64,000 nt of DNA from Isochrysis galbana (Eukaryota > Haptophyta > Isochrysidales > Isochrysidaceae), in NCBI GenBank assembly GCA_018136815.1, contig CM030943.1, forward strand, positions 1,479,975 through 1,543,974, read 5' to 3'. The first letter of the stretch is position 1. Each line of letters starts with the position of its first letter. Made by a program: the position numbers and the translations under genes. Shown piece by piece: positions 11,022 to 23,274 of this stretch. Below the pieces are notes generated by a model that was given only the letters and a program-made list of their open reading frames with translations, searched no databases and was not told where the DNA came from.

Positions 11022-14000
11022 CTAACTAGAAACTACGTTGCGTCGATGTCGATCATGACTTGGTGGCCAATGCGGCGTGGGATAGCGCCATCGCTGCAGC
11101 AATAACCCAATGATACGGGGCTCCGCAAGCACCGCAAAGCAAGCAAAGCACGAGAGCAAAACGCAAACCATGCAGAGGCTCAAGATCCAATCTTTCCTTG
11201 TGGCTTCAGTGCCCACGGCCTCCGTTAAAATATCCCCGTGCAGATCTGCGGTCGCTTGCGTAAAGGGAGTTGCTGCCTCATTTGTAGCTATGTCGGCTCT
11301 GCTACCTGATGTCTCGGATACGAGCCCACTGCCTGCCTTCCTACCCAATTGGGTGGCGGCTACCCTCGACCTTCCAAGCATGGGATGTGAGGAAGTCACG
11401 TTAAACAAAGTTGTGAGCTCTTTGCAAGGGCGTCGAAGTTCTGCTCCCGTGAATACGCCGTCTGCACCATCAGCCGAGTGCGTACTTGTCGAGCGTATGT
11501 AGACATTCCGTATGCGCACGTAATCACCATGTTGCTGCAAAGGGCTTGGGTTGCCGTAGTACAGTTCTAGTCTATCCATTGCATCCCATGGAGTCGACCT
11601 AGGAAAGGAGTAAGACCTATCCGTAATAGGTAAGACTAGACTATGCCAAGTGTGCGTGGTCCATCCACCTTCGGGTGGCTTCAAGGTAAACGTCAGCCCC
11701 TTTGCATTGTTCTCCTTAGTATACTCAAATATGCTCAGCGGGTGCGTAGTATTCGATATGTAGACCTCCAGCTCAATGGATGCGCTGGGAATCACCTTGC
11801 CGTCCCATCCAATGAGACTGGACACGTTGGTCATCTGCAGTTGCAATTTACGCTCAGGCCCGAATTGGCCAAGGATGCCGAATGAATTCGGCTGGATGTC
11901 GAAGCGCGCAGTGCGTTGGAACAGTGGAATGCACAAGTCCCTTTGTTCGCGTGACCACCACAGCACTCTAGACGCAGCTTGGACTTGTCCGACACCGAAT
12001 TCTGCCCCCTCGGCGGCGAAGATCGCGTTGGCGCGCTGTCGAACTAGAGCAGAGACCGGGGAGTAGCGATTCAGCATCAGCGAAGAGGCTGCGGAACACA
12101 CTGCAAGCTGCAGCGATGGCCAGTCGCGATGAGACAGTTTTAATCCAAGCTCCTCCGCCTGCACGGTTGTTAGGGAACGGAGCCATTAGGCAGGCTCAAT
12201 CTAGGCTCGACCTCCTCAAAGACGAGACCACTTCGCATCCGCAGCAGGCATGTCGCTATGCCGGGTATGCAGCACACCAAGCCGGAGGCAGAGACGACTC
12301 TCGATTTGAGATCCGTCTGGACGGCCCGAGTAAGAGCCGGCGACAAGGAGCGCCCACCATCGCCAAATACAAAGACGGGGTCCTCGCGCGGTAGGCGCGG
12401 AAGGTTGAAGGCAATGACTTCATCTTTGACGTGGCACCTGCAAGCAGAGCGAATCGGGTCGAGGTATGGGCGAACACCCACGTAAAAATGAGGGTGTGAG
12501 CGGTCTTGGCAATGTATGTTGCCGTGAAAGATAGATGTGAAGACTTGCAACCGGTGCATGCGGAGAGGGAAATAATGCGGAGCGGTGACCACAAAAAGCA
12601 CCGGGTAGCAACCCCAGCCGGAGGTGGCGGGTTACTCACGCTGCTCCCGCCGAGTGATGCGCTCGTACCCACGCGCGTGACATCGAATGCGATGCCTCAG
12701 CGTCTAGGGCGTCGCATGAGGTGGTTGGAACGCGCAGGGACGCGAGCGCCACGTCTGCTGATTGGATTAGAAACGGCACAGTGTGCGCAGCTGGGCTGTG
12801 GACATCGATCGGGGAACGAAGGAGTGCCTTCTCTCCAGCCCGCAGTGCGGCGTCGGAACTTGCCAGATGTTCGGAAAAAAGACCGCGTGTAATCCCGTGC
12901 GATGTAGCTGCTGGAAGAAGAACGGCTAAGTCGAGATCGGACAGATGAAGGCATCTACAACATAGGTGGTTGCAGAGTGTTGCCACACGCATCACAATGC
13001 GTTACGAACGCACGTGATGCTAGGGCCAGCACTGTCCTCATCCTCTAGAATGATTCAGTGTGCCACTCAAAGCTTGAAGTAGTAGTTACACATGGGGGGG
13101 GCTATGCTCACGAGAACCGTCCGGTGTTCATCCTGAGCGCCGTCTTTAACTTTGCCGCCTGATCTTTGACGCTCTTTGAGTCGACATTGACGAGCGCCCC
13201 AGCAAGATCGATCTCCCACCAGCGCTGCAAAGGCGCGGACAAGCTGAATCCATCGAATGCAGCGTACAAATGCGAGAACGCAATCACCGCCTCACCGCAT
13301 CCGCCGTACAGGCGAAGATAGTCTTCGCCCGCAGCCATCTGTTCGCCAATGAGGGGAAATGTGGGATACTCGGAGGGAGTCGTGTAACGCTGCCTCGCAT
13401 GCCATGCGATGAAGGATATGCCCAACTTGCTTACATATAGCCGGCAATCAGCCACCAAGGCGTAGCCCATAGTATACACCCACACCACACAACACGCTGG
13501 TTGGCCCCAACTCCACTAGTGGCATGCGGCAGCTTGCCTGTGCGGGCATGTGGACTGCCGTGATGTTTTGCCAGCCGAGAATGGTGTCGAAGTAAGTTCG
13601 TGAGGGTGCAAGACGTGGATCCTTGACGTGCAATAGGACCTACAACACGTACGTGTGTGCGCGTGTGTGCGTGCGCGCGCGCGCGTCTGTGTGTTGAGGC
13701 GAGTGGGTTGGGCGGGGCGCTACATACGACGGCCTCATGATGTGAAACGACAAGCCGCAAGCTTTTCTTGAAAAGAGGGGAGGCGCACAAATGTCACAGG
13801 CCGGATCCCGAGCTGCCTGAATTCATCGATCTCGATCACTTTGCCATCGTATCCCGCCAATTGGCCTGCCCTGTGCATAGATTGGCGGAGTGCCGACAGG
13901 TCGAAGACCTTCGAGAAGGCAATCGGAGAGGCGATATCGCCTGTCCAAAGAAGGTGAGGAACAACAAGTGTGCGCCGTAGTGCCGCTGCCACTCCAGCCG

Positions 14001-16360
14001 CATTTCGCAGGGCGACGAAGTATTCGCCAATGCCAGCAGGAGGTTGGAACACGACGTAGCTACCGCCGAGCGCGGCGACGTGCCCACGAGAAGATGCCGG
14101 CGCTAGTGCGCCCTGGAGGCCAGTGCTTTGAATTTCTGCCGAGGAATAAGACCCCCCCTGGAGTTTCCGCAGGTTGATGATTCCTGGCTGCAATTTCTCA
14201 AGATCAAGCGGTTGAGTTGGTGGGATATATTCCAAGGCACAGCCGCCAATGTGCGGGTCAACAGGTGGAGGGATTCCTGACCATAAGTCGGCGAGCCTGC
14301 CATAGAGATTTCGGTAGTCCTCACTGGCGGCAGCTGCTGCGGGAAGCAAGGCATCCGGGGCAGCGGAAGACATTGGAACGGTATCCCGTGGCCATCGCAT
14401 GAGAAGCTCATTACCTCGTGAGCGATTGCTTTCCTCCGCAGAAATGATCCCAACTGCTTGCATAGTGTTACCGGTCTGCGAAGTCGCTTCACTCGCTCCC
14501 GCGCCCATCGATGCCTCGGTTGCTCGCCTCAGGCCCCACCAGCGGATGTTCTCCGTAAAAGCGAAGCCCTGCTGCACGATGGCAGTGTGAGAACGTCGCT
14601 GGTGTTGCAGGTCGAAGATGGTGAGCTCATTATATGGAGGAAGATTCGAGAGGGCATGATCGACGATGCCCGCTTGAGACAAGGCGATTAGAGGTACAGT
14701 CTTAAGTGGATCGATGTCCTTGCGCATGGCAAATGCATCGGTGCGCTCCTGTGCGCCGGGAAAATCGCTCAGCACGAAGCATCAAAACTACAGTAGCAGG
14801 CACGTGCAGGTGCACACGCTAGGCAGAAGGTCCTGATTGGGCAAGCCGGCATCGACGTGTGCAAAGTGCGCGGACCTCCTGGCCGTCTTTTGCTGAGTGT
14901 CCCCCTCTCTCCATGTACGTCGTGGAAAAAGACCGCTGCGACCGTAGATTAGGGTAAAGCATCACAAGGCCGCGACCGTACATGAAGTCGATCAAGAATC
15001 GCTTCCACGACCGGGGCCACACATTGGAGCGGGAATTGGGTAATCGAAGGCGTGGATCACCCAGAGGCTCACGTGACCTGCCTACCCCACGTTGCGTCTC
15101 TTCCTGCAGGGGCAACAGAGGCAAAGGGTCAGCCCGCCCGACGGCCACTGCTAAAACCACCGCAGCTTCAACAAGACGAGCCGAACCCATCGGGTCGCTC
15201 TCCGCCTTGCTCTTGAACCGCAGGCTTCACCCTCGACCATCAGGTGGGTGCAAAAACACACCTGCGAAAAGTTGAAGAATGGCGGGCGGACTCGCATCTT
15301 ATAGAAGGCGAGGAATTCACGCCACTGCGAGCCCAAGAAGAGAGCACCCCAAGAGCAAGGGACCTGAAGTAAGAAAGCTGTTGCTCGCTCGTGTGCTTCT
15401 GGCAGCCACTTGACTTGCGGGTACCTGCGAGCACGACAAGTGAAAAGAAGTGCGCCGTGAGTGTTCCTGTATGTACCAAGTCACAATCGTTTGAGAAGTG
15501 TGGTGAAATGCGAGTGCAATAAGTTTGTGCAATTTGACTCCAATTTCGCTCTCGGGCACGCGACCCCCGCCCACTCGCTCTGAGGCTTGCACACGCCTGA
15601 TTTCGTTGAGCCTCGGCGTGTACAGGGAGATGCCAACCAGCCTCCGCCGCCGCACCAGCTCGCCATCATCAAAAGGGCCGTAGCGTTGTGAAGCACGCAG
15701 CAGCCACCAATAGTACAGAGGCGATACCTCGATGTCGTCTTCCAAAGGCAGCACATGCTCATCATCTGGCAAGTCACTCGGAGCGCAATTTATCCACATC
15801 CCACGAATTCCCAACGAAGTTTCTGCGGTGCCCCTGAGCTCATCCTGGATGCGCAACGTGAGTGGCCCGTGCCCCCACATAAATGACTTCACGTAGTCCA
15901 CCACTGTTGGCAGCGCACCGCCGTCGACCAGAATAGTAAGTTTGAGCTGGTGGCCACAGTACTCTGCTCCCGCGAGCGACTCAAGAAGTCGTGCCAAAGA
16001 GTTTAACCGGCGCCAGGCAAAGACATACAGCGAGATGCGAGGCCGAGGGGCATCTGCTCTGAATTCAGGCAGTGAGCACACTGCGACCGCAGTCGGGAGA
16101 ACGTCGAGATGGGGCGTAAGCTGTGGCGGCATATGCAGCGTGGCCGCTGTTGTTGAGCCGCCCTGATCAGCTTGCAAGACGACTCCATCTGCAGGCATCA
16201 CCAACTTGTCGGGGGATGCGTGCGCATCGTGCATGAGTTCGCTGGACGTCCCAGTGTGCAAGACGGCTTGCGGCGAGCCGATCGACCGCACGGTCGAGAT
16301 AAGATGGACGCTGAATAAGATGGACAAGAGTGTGATGAGCGCCACCCACAAGCGGGCCAT
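11022..16360 (-). CDS. Double glycosyltransferase: GT-A domain fused to O-fucosyltransferase-like domain
   Basis: Exons: 16360-15597, 15424-15262, 15103-14876, 14748 to about 13756, 13639 to about 13530, about 13450-13112, 12954-12640, 12437-12278 and 12158-11022, about 1,400 aa in total. Most joins agree in phase; those around 13.45-13.76 kb are not settled. Intron 1 is GC-AG (AG|GCGTGT). Residues 1-26 form a signal anchor (ALITLLSILFSVHLIS), so the enzyme should lie in the Golgi or ER lumen. Residues about 108-385 form a GT-A-like domain with DxD-type LPLEDDIEVSP (204-214), QVPCSWGALFLGSQWREF (exon 2) and SWKRFLIDFMYGRGLVMLYP (exon 3). Exon 4 continues that domain and then, in the same frame, starts an O-fucosyltransferase-like fold (RTLVVPHLLW). 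FIAWHARQR, DPVFVFGDGG and LNRYSPVSALVRQR follow. A beta-rich C-terminal region ends in a second membrane span. Donor and acceptor sugars are unknown. Confidence 0.8.
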
Positions 16361-16604
16361 GGTGCTGCTTGTGCCTGAGGCGAGGGGCGGCGAGGTGCTG
16401 CTTGTGCCCGGGCAGGGGGGGGGAATAAAAGAGGAGGTGGGCTTGGGAGGAGGGGGAGGAAAGTCGTCGGAGGAGTTGGGGAATCCAGGGCACAAAGGGG
16501 GTGGAAGGGGGAGAGAGAGCGAGCGGGAGAGGGAGGGAGGGAGGGAGAGAGAGAGAAGTCGCGCGGCGGGCGTGCGCGTGAGAGAGAGGGAAAGAGAGGG
16601 AGGG

Positions 16605-16734
<130 letters not shown>

Positions 16735-17265
16735 TCTTACGCCGGCCAACTTGGTGAGTGGGAGAAGTATATTGGCGTCGCACAGGAGTACTCTACTCGA
16801 CTCCTTCCCTTCTTCCTTTATGAAAGGGGTCTTTACTTGCAGGCCATTTATTTTTAGTGTTCGTACCAGCTAAGAGATCGGCTTCTCACACGGATGGATG
16901 TATTCGCATAAAAGAGTAAAAGAGGAATTTTGCAACAGTTGAAACAACGGGTTACAAGACGTGCTCCGCCTCCGTCGCAACGGAGTTTCAACCGCCTCGC
17001 AAAAGGGCAACTCGGCAGAAATATGAGTTTTCGAGGTTGAAACTTTGGAGTTGGGGCGAGATCACCCTGAGAGAGGGAGAGGGGAGAGCGCCGCGCCGGG
17101 ACGAGAGATGCCGACCCGCCCCTTCAATGCGCAGGAGCTGGGTGAGTCCCAGCTCGCGCTCTCAGCGGCGATGCTGCTGGGGATGAGGAGGCGCCGGCGG
17201 CAGGTATCGCTGCGGCGCCAAGGCCGGCACAGTGAGGCGCAGCGGCACAGCCGCCTCAATGATCA

Positions 17266-17840
17266 AAAAAAAAACCTTTTACTTTTAATATTCTCGCCTC
17301 CCCCGTGGCACTGACTCACATACTCGTAGCCACGCCCCCTTTCCTTCCTCACCCTCATTCCCCGCCTTGCGGCAACTCCCCTCGTGCTCTACTTAGGGGC
17401 TCGGGATATGTGATATGTGGGGGGTCCGAGTGGAGCGGTGTGCACCTGTCCTCAGCGGCGTGTCCTCCGCTCCCTCCTGTGCCACTGAGTGACCTGTTTA
17501 TGTTAGAGTTGTTCCGGGGTTCCTTGATTCCGTGTGTTGCGGCCTTCATCTTGAATGACCTATATTGATCGATCGCATTCTCAGATGGTCAGTTCCCGCG
17601 GGCCGACGCTTCGTGTTATGCGAGCTTTTCAGCGAGGCCAAGGGCTTTCGCTACGAGGCGGGTGTTTTCGCTCAGCTGTAGTCTACCTTTCTCGTTTTCG
17701 ATGAATACGGGGGTGCTGAGTTCTAGCGGTTTCATGAGTTTGGGCTTTCTCCCTTGTGCGGCTTTACGCGTACGTACAGAGCAGTGCGCTTTTGGCGGGG
17801 TGAGGCTTCTGACTAATGTGGTGAATCTCACTAATGTGAC
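17266..17840 (-). mobile_element. Retroposon family 1, copy B (inverted 3' part)
   Basis: Reading the minus strand, the copy ends at 17266 with the family 3' end: AGAATATTAAAAG, a few bases, then a T-run. The block 17330-17400 matches the GTAGAGCACGAGGGGAGTTG region of the other copies. At 17831-17616 (minus) there is a partial ORF whose end (STPVF, then ENEKG, LVAKALGLAEKLA) resembles the plus-strand ORF end at 32579. It is oriented opposite to the family 3' end at 18838-18960. Confidence 0.65.
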
Positions 17841-17845
17841 GGATT

Positions 17846-18181
17846 GGGATGGCCCATAGGGCCTGAGGGCAATGAGGAAGGAGGCATGCCGGTGGCAGGC
17901 GCGGCGGAGGAGACGGCTTCAGAGGTGCAGAGGTGCTGACGGGCTGAAGCCCGTCAGCAGAGGAAGGCGGGCAGGCGGGCTTGGACGAGGGCGAGGACGG
18001 CGGCGAGAACGACATCGAGCGAACAGCAAGAGGCGAGGGTGAGTGAGAGGAGGGCTGTAATGGCAGGGGCTGGCGAGGCGAGGCGAGTTTGTAGGGTATG
18101 AGCAGTGTTACGAGAGCGAGAGCGACGAGAGCGAGAGCGACGACGGATGACGACTGACGACAGGACGACGGACAGAGACAC
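17846..18181 (+). repeat. Family 1 internal block shared with 4598 and 31497
   Basis: Begins GATGGCCCATAGGGCCTGAG and ends CGACAGGACGACGGACAGAG. The same block lies at 31497-31806 and, more diverged, at 4598-5020. At 18.2 kb and at 31.8 kb it directly abuts different antisense pol fragments of Ty3-like retroelements. Confidence 0.7.
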
Positions 18182-18217
18182 CCAGGAAAACACCCCGACT
18201 CTCGCCCCACGACTTTC

Positions 18218-18785
18218 TCACATAACTCGACTGAAATCAAACCCAAACACTCCGATCAGACAACAACGGACGACGATCAAAGGGCGATCTGTCGGCGATC
18301 TTGTCTGGAACGGGAATCGCACCATAACGGAAACGAGGGGCAATCCTGCCGCACAGGATTCCAAGAGACGGTGAAGCATCTGCTCGAATGAGGCGTCGAC
18401 GCGTTCCTCTAGCGTGCTGCCTGTACCTGTCGACCAAATTCCGATGTCGTCCAGGTACGGCATGCAAATCTCCCACGCGAGGCCTTGGAGCACCGCGTCC
18501 ATGAGACGACATATGTAGGACGGGCCGGATTGGACGCCGAACGGGAGGTAGTTGAACTGTTGAACTCGTACTTCTGGCGGTGCGTACAGAACGCCGTGAT
18601 GGGTTTGTCCGTTTGTCCTCCTCCTTGATAGGCAGGCACCAGAAGCCGGAGGCCCGGTCAAGTAGCGCTCTCTCCCCTCTCCTGCGGCACGCGCGATGGC
18701 GCGCCTGCGGCAGGCTTGCAGCTGCCCCTGGCGACCCCTGGAGGCTCCTGGAGGCCAGCTCTGGGGGCGGAGCCCGGGAGGACAA
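18218..18785 (-). pseudogene. Ty3/gypsy-type reverse transcriptase fragment
   Basis: In two or three minus-strand frames the palm region of a retroelement reverse transcriptase can be followed. RASGFWCLPIKEED comes first, then KPITAFCT in a shifted frame, then FNYLPFGVQSGPSYICRLMD and the catalytic-site motif YLDDIGIWS. Order and spacing match Ty3-like polymerases. Frameshifts and the loss of fingers, thumb and RNase H show that it is dead. It lies antisense inside copies of family 1. Confidence 0.8.
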
Positions 18786-18837
18786 GAAAGCTTTAGAAGC
18801 TCTTCACCCCTGTTTTCTTAATGGTGCACCCATACTG

Positions 18838-18960
18838 TAAGTAGAGCACGAGGGGAGTTGCCGCAAGGCGGGGAATGAGGGTAGGAAGGGAAGGGGGCGT
18901 GCCTACGAGAAAGTGATTCAGTGCCACGTGCGAGGCGAGAATATTAAAAGGTTTTTTTTA
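18838..18960 (+). mobile_element. Retroposon family 1, 3' end
   Basis: GTAAGTAGAGCACGAGGGG through GCGAGAATATTAAAAGG and a T-run, nearly identical to 45773-45895. With the inverted end at 17266 it bounds a 1.7-kb composite whose two ends both carry the 3' sequence. Confidence 0.75.
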
Positions 18961-19379
18961 GTTGACCGACGGGAAGAGTAAACGCGCGCTCAGCGCGCGG
19001 TGCTTGCTCGCGCTGCTTTCAAAGACGAGACAAAAACGGAAGGTTGCGAAAACCGCCTGTTTTTGGCCTTCACAGAAAAAACGAAACGCATATTTCCCAT
19101 CGAGGGTCAACATGGATCATGCTTCCAAAATTGGAACATTTTACAAACACCCCGAACACGACGATTTGTGCAGGTTGTTGTGTGGCTGAAGTCGAGTTGA
19201 GGTGATACTTGTACGATAGTAGAAATGAAAGTACGGGTATCCATGTATCCATCTTTTCTGGAACAGACTGGAAGAGAGGGATCGAGAGAGTAGAGGAGAG
19301 AGTCGAAAGATTGGGGGAGGGGGAGGGAGGGAGGGGGAGAGACGGAGAGGGAGAGTATGGGGGGGGGGAGAGGGGGGGG

Positions 19380-19474
19380 GAAGAGAGAGAGAGAGGGAGT
19401 ATGTGTGTGTGTATGTGTATGTGTGAGAGAGAGAGAGAGAGAGGGAGGGAGAGAGGGAGAGGGAGAGGGAGGGG

Positions 19475-19551
<77 letters not shown>
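19380..19551 (+). repeat. (GA)n microsatellite with GT interruption
   Basis: GA-rich tract interrupted by a GTGTGTGTGTATGTGT stretch near 19401-19424, then nearly pure (GA)n at 19478-19551. It lies about 250 bp upstream of the 19806 start codon. Positions 18961-19379 hold no supported gene. Confidence 0.95.
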
Positions 19552-19554
<3 letters not shown>

Positions 19555-19805
19555 ATCGATTGGTCGAGACACACATCTCCCCCCACGCGGGGGGAGGGGC
19601 GGGGCGGGGGGGGGGGGCAAGAGGGAGGGAGAGAGGGAGGGAGACTCACTAGAGCTCTAGAGTAGAGAGAGAAGGCCCGAGGGAGCCGTCGGGGAGATCC
19701 GGACCGCGCGCCACCCCCGCATCCGCTCTCGCACCCACTCTCTCCGCCTCCCTCCCTCCCTCCCTCTCGCGCGTAGCCCCTCCTCTCCTCATTTCTCCGT
19801 CTGCA

Positions 19806-20934
19806 ATGGTTCTCCCACCGCTCCTGCTGCTGCCTCTCGGGCTGCTCGTGCTGCGTGCGCCACCTTCTCCTGCCCGCTCTCGCGTGGGAGCGGTTGTTGC
19901 AGCGCTGGACTATAAGGACCCGGCCGTTGCAGCGGAGTTTGCGACCGTGCAGGAGTATACAGTCGAACAGATTGAGAAGGAGTTGGAAGATTCCGGCATC
20001 ATCGCGCCGCCCACGATGAATGAGGTCGACCTTCGTCTAATGCTTGTCGAGCTCCGCATGCGCAAGTCGGGTACTATGCCTGGAGGCAGCAGCAAGAAGA
20101 AGAAGCCGGTGAGCAGCAGCCGCTGTGGAGCCATCGGTCGAGCGCGTGGTACTGTGCGCGGCGTGGGGTGCCGCTGCTGCACCGCGGCAGAGCCTAGCTG
20201 AGGGTAAGGCGGGGGTGCACTTCGCCTAGCTAAGGATATGGCGCAGGTGCACATCGCAGAGCTGCAGCTGCTCCCACACGCGCTGTTGGCCCCCCTGACG
20301 CCTACGGTGTCCGACCTGTCTAGGATACTTACAGCTCCAAGTACGAGGAAGCTCTTTGGGAGAAGCCTGCGTTCAAAGAGCTGATGGATGAGTACCGCCG
20401 GATGGGCAACACCAACGCCTTCAACCTGGCCATGGAGTACTTGAACAACCCTCGGCAAGCTGCTGACCGATACTCGGGCACCGCTGCCTATGACAAGACT
20501 GTGGGTGAGATCGAGGAGGCCCTGGCGAAGAAGGTGGAGCAAAAGGTGCGCCTGACTGCGAAAAGTGGCGACCCGAAATCGCCTCGCCATGGTGTATGGA
20601 CAGATCGGAAGCCAGCTCTTGTTCATCCATGGTCTCACGTGTAGGGTGCAGGTTGCTCAAGACCTGGCCCCTTCACATTTGACATCCGTAGGTTACCTCC
20701 GGGCGGCTGGAGTGGTCCGGATTTCCCGCGTCAATGGGCGAGGATGCTATCCGCATGACGTTGAGTGCGTTTGGCGAAGTGCTTTCGGTGAGCGTCGAGG
20801 AGTCGGAGGACGGACTGAGCGTGTTCGGAAAGGCCGAGTTCAAGGCAGCGGAGGCTGCCAAAGCGTGCATCGACAAGTACGACGGCACCGATATGGGCCT
20901 GGGAACCAAGCTCGAATTCACCGCTCTACCGTGA
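19806..20934 (+). CDS. RRM-domain protein with organelle-type presequence
   Basis: Three exons, 19806-20108, 20324-20545 and 20692-20934, all joined in phase 0 with GT-AG introns, give 255 aa. Residues 1-17 are a hydrophobic signal (MVLPPLLLLPLGLLVLRA). An Ala/Pro/Arg/Ser stretch with no acidic residue until about 36 follows, as in presequences for complex plastids. Residues 48-85 (YTVEQIEKELEDSGI and LRLMLVELRMRKSG) form two helices like a small SAP-type module, then a Lys run. Exon 2 is helical (KYEEALWEKPAFKELMDEYR). Exon 3 is a compact RNA-recognition motif (LEWSGFP, AFGEVLSVSV, GKAEFKAAEAAKACID). The protein probably binds RNA in an organelle. Target and compartment are inferences. The acceptor at 20323 was chosen because it keeps the frame into YSSKYEEAL. 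Confidence 0.8.
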
Positions 20935-21318
20935 TCCAGATACTACCATAGCTGTCGTGCGCGGTGCTTGTCATGAAGATTTGAGGATGGTGCATCAAGT
21001 CCACAGGTAGACTGTATATCAGGACGCTTGGAAGCAAGGTGGAAGCGGGCAACGAGACACACGAAAGGCACGCCCGGAGTCAGATGACTTGGCGACTAGG
21101 CACACCCGGAGTCAGATGAGTTGGCGACTACCGCAGCTCTATCTTGAAGGTTGCGGTACCTGTCATCCGCCAAAGTGGCCCTTACACCCCAACGTGGCCC
21201 CGCCCGTGCCTTCGGGCCTCCGATGCTTGGGTCAAGTAGCTCTCCCACAGTGTGCGGTATGTGGGTGTTTGCGATGAGAGGTGAGAGCGCAACAAACACT
21301 AGCTCATCTACAGTGTTC

Positions 21319-21903
21319 AACTAAGTTTATACTTAGTTTGCCCATGGGGGGGCACGAGCCCCCCTCTCTCTCCACTCCTCCCCTGCCATGGGGGAGGAAC
21401 CACCCACTCTCCTGGCACGCCTGATGGCCTGCCAGGAGCACAGTGCCATGCTGACCCATCCCTCTCCCCACAGGCACGCCTGATTCGCCCGCCCTGGCCT
21501 ATCGTGGCCAGCCCATCCCTCTGACCAGCCCCTCCTCCCCCTGGGCCCCCCTGTTCAGGACCCCCAGCCAGCTCTAGTCGACACCGCAGGGGCTCGGAGC
21601 GCCAGCGAGGGAGAGGCAGAGGAGGGGCCAGGGCCATACCCCAGCCTCACCTGCCCCCTGAGTTGTGCTCCCAGGCCCCTGCAGGCCACCTGGGGACCTG
21701 AAGAGGGGCCGCAGGCGCGCGCCATGGGCCCCCGCCGCAGGGAAGAGAGGAGGAAAAGGGAAGAGAGGGAGGGGAGGGGGGAGCGGCAGCTCTCCCCTCC
21801 GGCAGATACGTGTCTTCTCTCCCCGTTTGGGTAAGAGAAGACGGGGGCGCCAGAGCCAGGAGGGAAGGGCCGCGGATCGCTCTAGCGAGGGAGATTAGCG
21901 CTT
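21319..21903 (+). mobile_element. Retroposon family 1, copy C (5' part only)
   Basis: Starts with the family 5' end (AACTAAGTTTATACTTAGTT) followed by a G-rich leader. C- and G-rich sequence follows, and no family 3' end is seen before the inverted-repeat element at 21904. The right boundary is uncertain. Confidence 0.5.
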
Positions 21904-22231
21904 AGGTGTCGTTCCGTCAATAGTGGGACAACAGTAGAATTGAGCGATCAAATGTCCACAGTTGTATTGTAGTTGTTTAACATTAGATCTTGTTAAAATT
22001 ATAAGAGAGAGAGGCCGTCAAAGCTTCTTCGCTAATCACATCGGTGCACGCCGTGCATGGGCACGGCGCGATGTGCATCGGTCCCCCCGCGGATACGCCG
22101 TGCGCGCGCATGTCAACCCGTTCCATGTGTGTAGCCCCTGCGGCCCACAACTACGTAAACTGGCCATATACAACTGTGGACATCTGATCGCTCAATTCTA
22201 CTGATGTCCCACTATTGACGGAACGACACCT
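21904..22231. mobile_element. MITE-like element with 64-bp terminal inverted repeats
   Basis: The left end (21904-21967) and the right end (22168-22231) are inverted copies with only a few mismatches, beginning AGGTGTCGTTCCGTCAATAG. The 200-bp interior has no coding potential but contains GATGTGCATCGGTCCCCCCG and TGCGCGCGCATG, which recur in similar form at 49990-50042. No clear target duplication was seen, so the transposon superfamily cannot be assigned. Confidence 0.88.
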
Positions 22232-22271
22232 CACGAAATAAATTCGTTACACGTCTTTAGAGGCGAGCACC

Positions 22272-22550
22272 ATGCCGATCTACCGTATCAGGAGCAAAAA
22301 TGTATACGATGTTATTGGGCTTAAAAAGGCGATACAAATATTTCTTCTTGTGTCTTTGGTTATCATCTTCTTATCATTCGCCTTGACCGTGGCATTCTCG
22401 CAGCATTCAGACTTGGACTTCGCCATAAAGACTGGAATCGGGCTGTCAGTGGGCGTCGCACTGACCTTTCTTGTCTTCTTTACGTTGTGGAAAACGAAAC
22501 AATGGCGTTTTAGCCTGCCGAAGGGTAAGGTCCTCAGCTCAAAAGGGTAG
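22272..22550 (+). CDS. Small protein with two predicted membrane segments
   Basis: A 92-aa frame with two hydrophobic segments, about residues 21-42 (IQIFLLVSLVIIFLSFALTV) and 53-71, a short polar loop and a basic C-terminus. Its base composition looks less GC-rich than the host genes, as does the nearby ankyrin gene. No family is recognised. It follows the MITE-like element by 40 bp. It could be a chance frame, but two well-formed membrane helices with flanking Lys/Arg favour a real product. Confidence 0.45.
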   Translation: MPIYRIRSKNVYDVIGLKKAIQIFLLVSLVIIFLSFALTVAFSQHSDLDFAIKTGIGLSVGVALTFLVFFTLWKTKQWRFSLPKGKVLSSKG

Positions 22551-23274
22551 AATGAAGAAGATGAAAACTCAGCACGCGTAGCTGGGTAGAATAGACCAAA
22601 AAGAAAACAAATAATATTGAGCCTTGTGTATAACGTTATGTGCGAAAACGCTAAGCGGACACAAAACACCAGTTCACACTACAGACGTCCCTTCCTCCAG
22701 ACACCTGAGCACAGACACTGTGGTCTATTTCCGTGACACAATCCTTGGTACCCAGCGAGCAGCATTTGCATGCACGCTAGTTCATCACGGTCGGTATCAA
22801 GCTGTTTTTGAAGAAAAGTAGACATCACGTGACATGGTCCTTCGTGCTCGGCTGCTTTGTGGCTCCTTTGTCCGCATACAGTGGAGTACCTCGGCGTGGC
22901 CGCGGAGCATGCTGCAAAGTCTCTCTGACTGTGACTTGGTCTGAAATATTCGCGGGGAAGGGGGCAGGAGGAAGGGGCTCCTCTGCTACACGTCTGTGCG
23001 CAAGCATCTGCGGAGACACCTGGTCCAGAAGAAACCTCCCTCCACTTGAGGTGTGGCATCGAGCGCATGGGCCGATTGAAGCATTTTGCGCTCAATCAGC
23101 GTGGCCCATGACCGATGTCGAGGAGGTCGGGTTGGATAACCCCCAAACCTCGTCTGTCCGAAGCTCCCTTTTGCGTCAACACTCATACATCCTCATCGAT
23201 TTTGTGAGCCTGCCTTCCCAAGTGGTACCCTCTGAAATCTGAGTGGATGCCTGCCCCATGCCAAAACAGTTTCG

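Noticed and set aside
22679..23095. Minus-strand 138-aa Cys-containing ORF
   Set aside because: Cysteines have no regular spacing and there is no similarity to a known family; it is probably chance.
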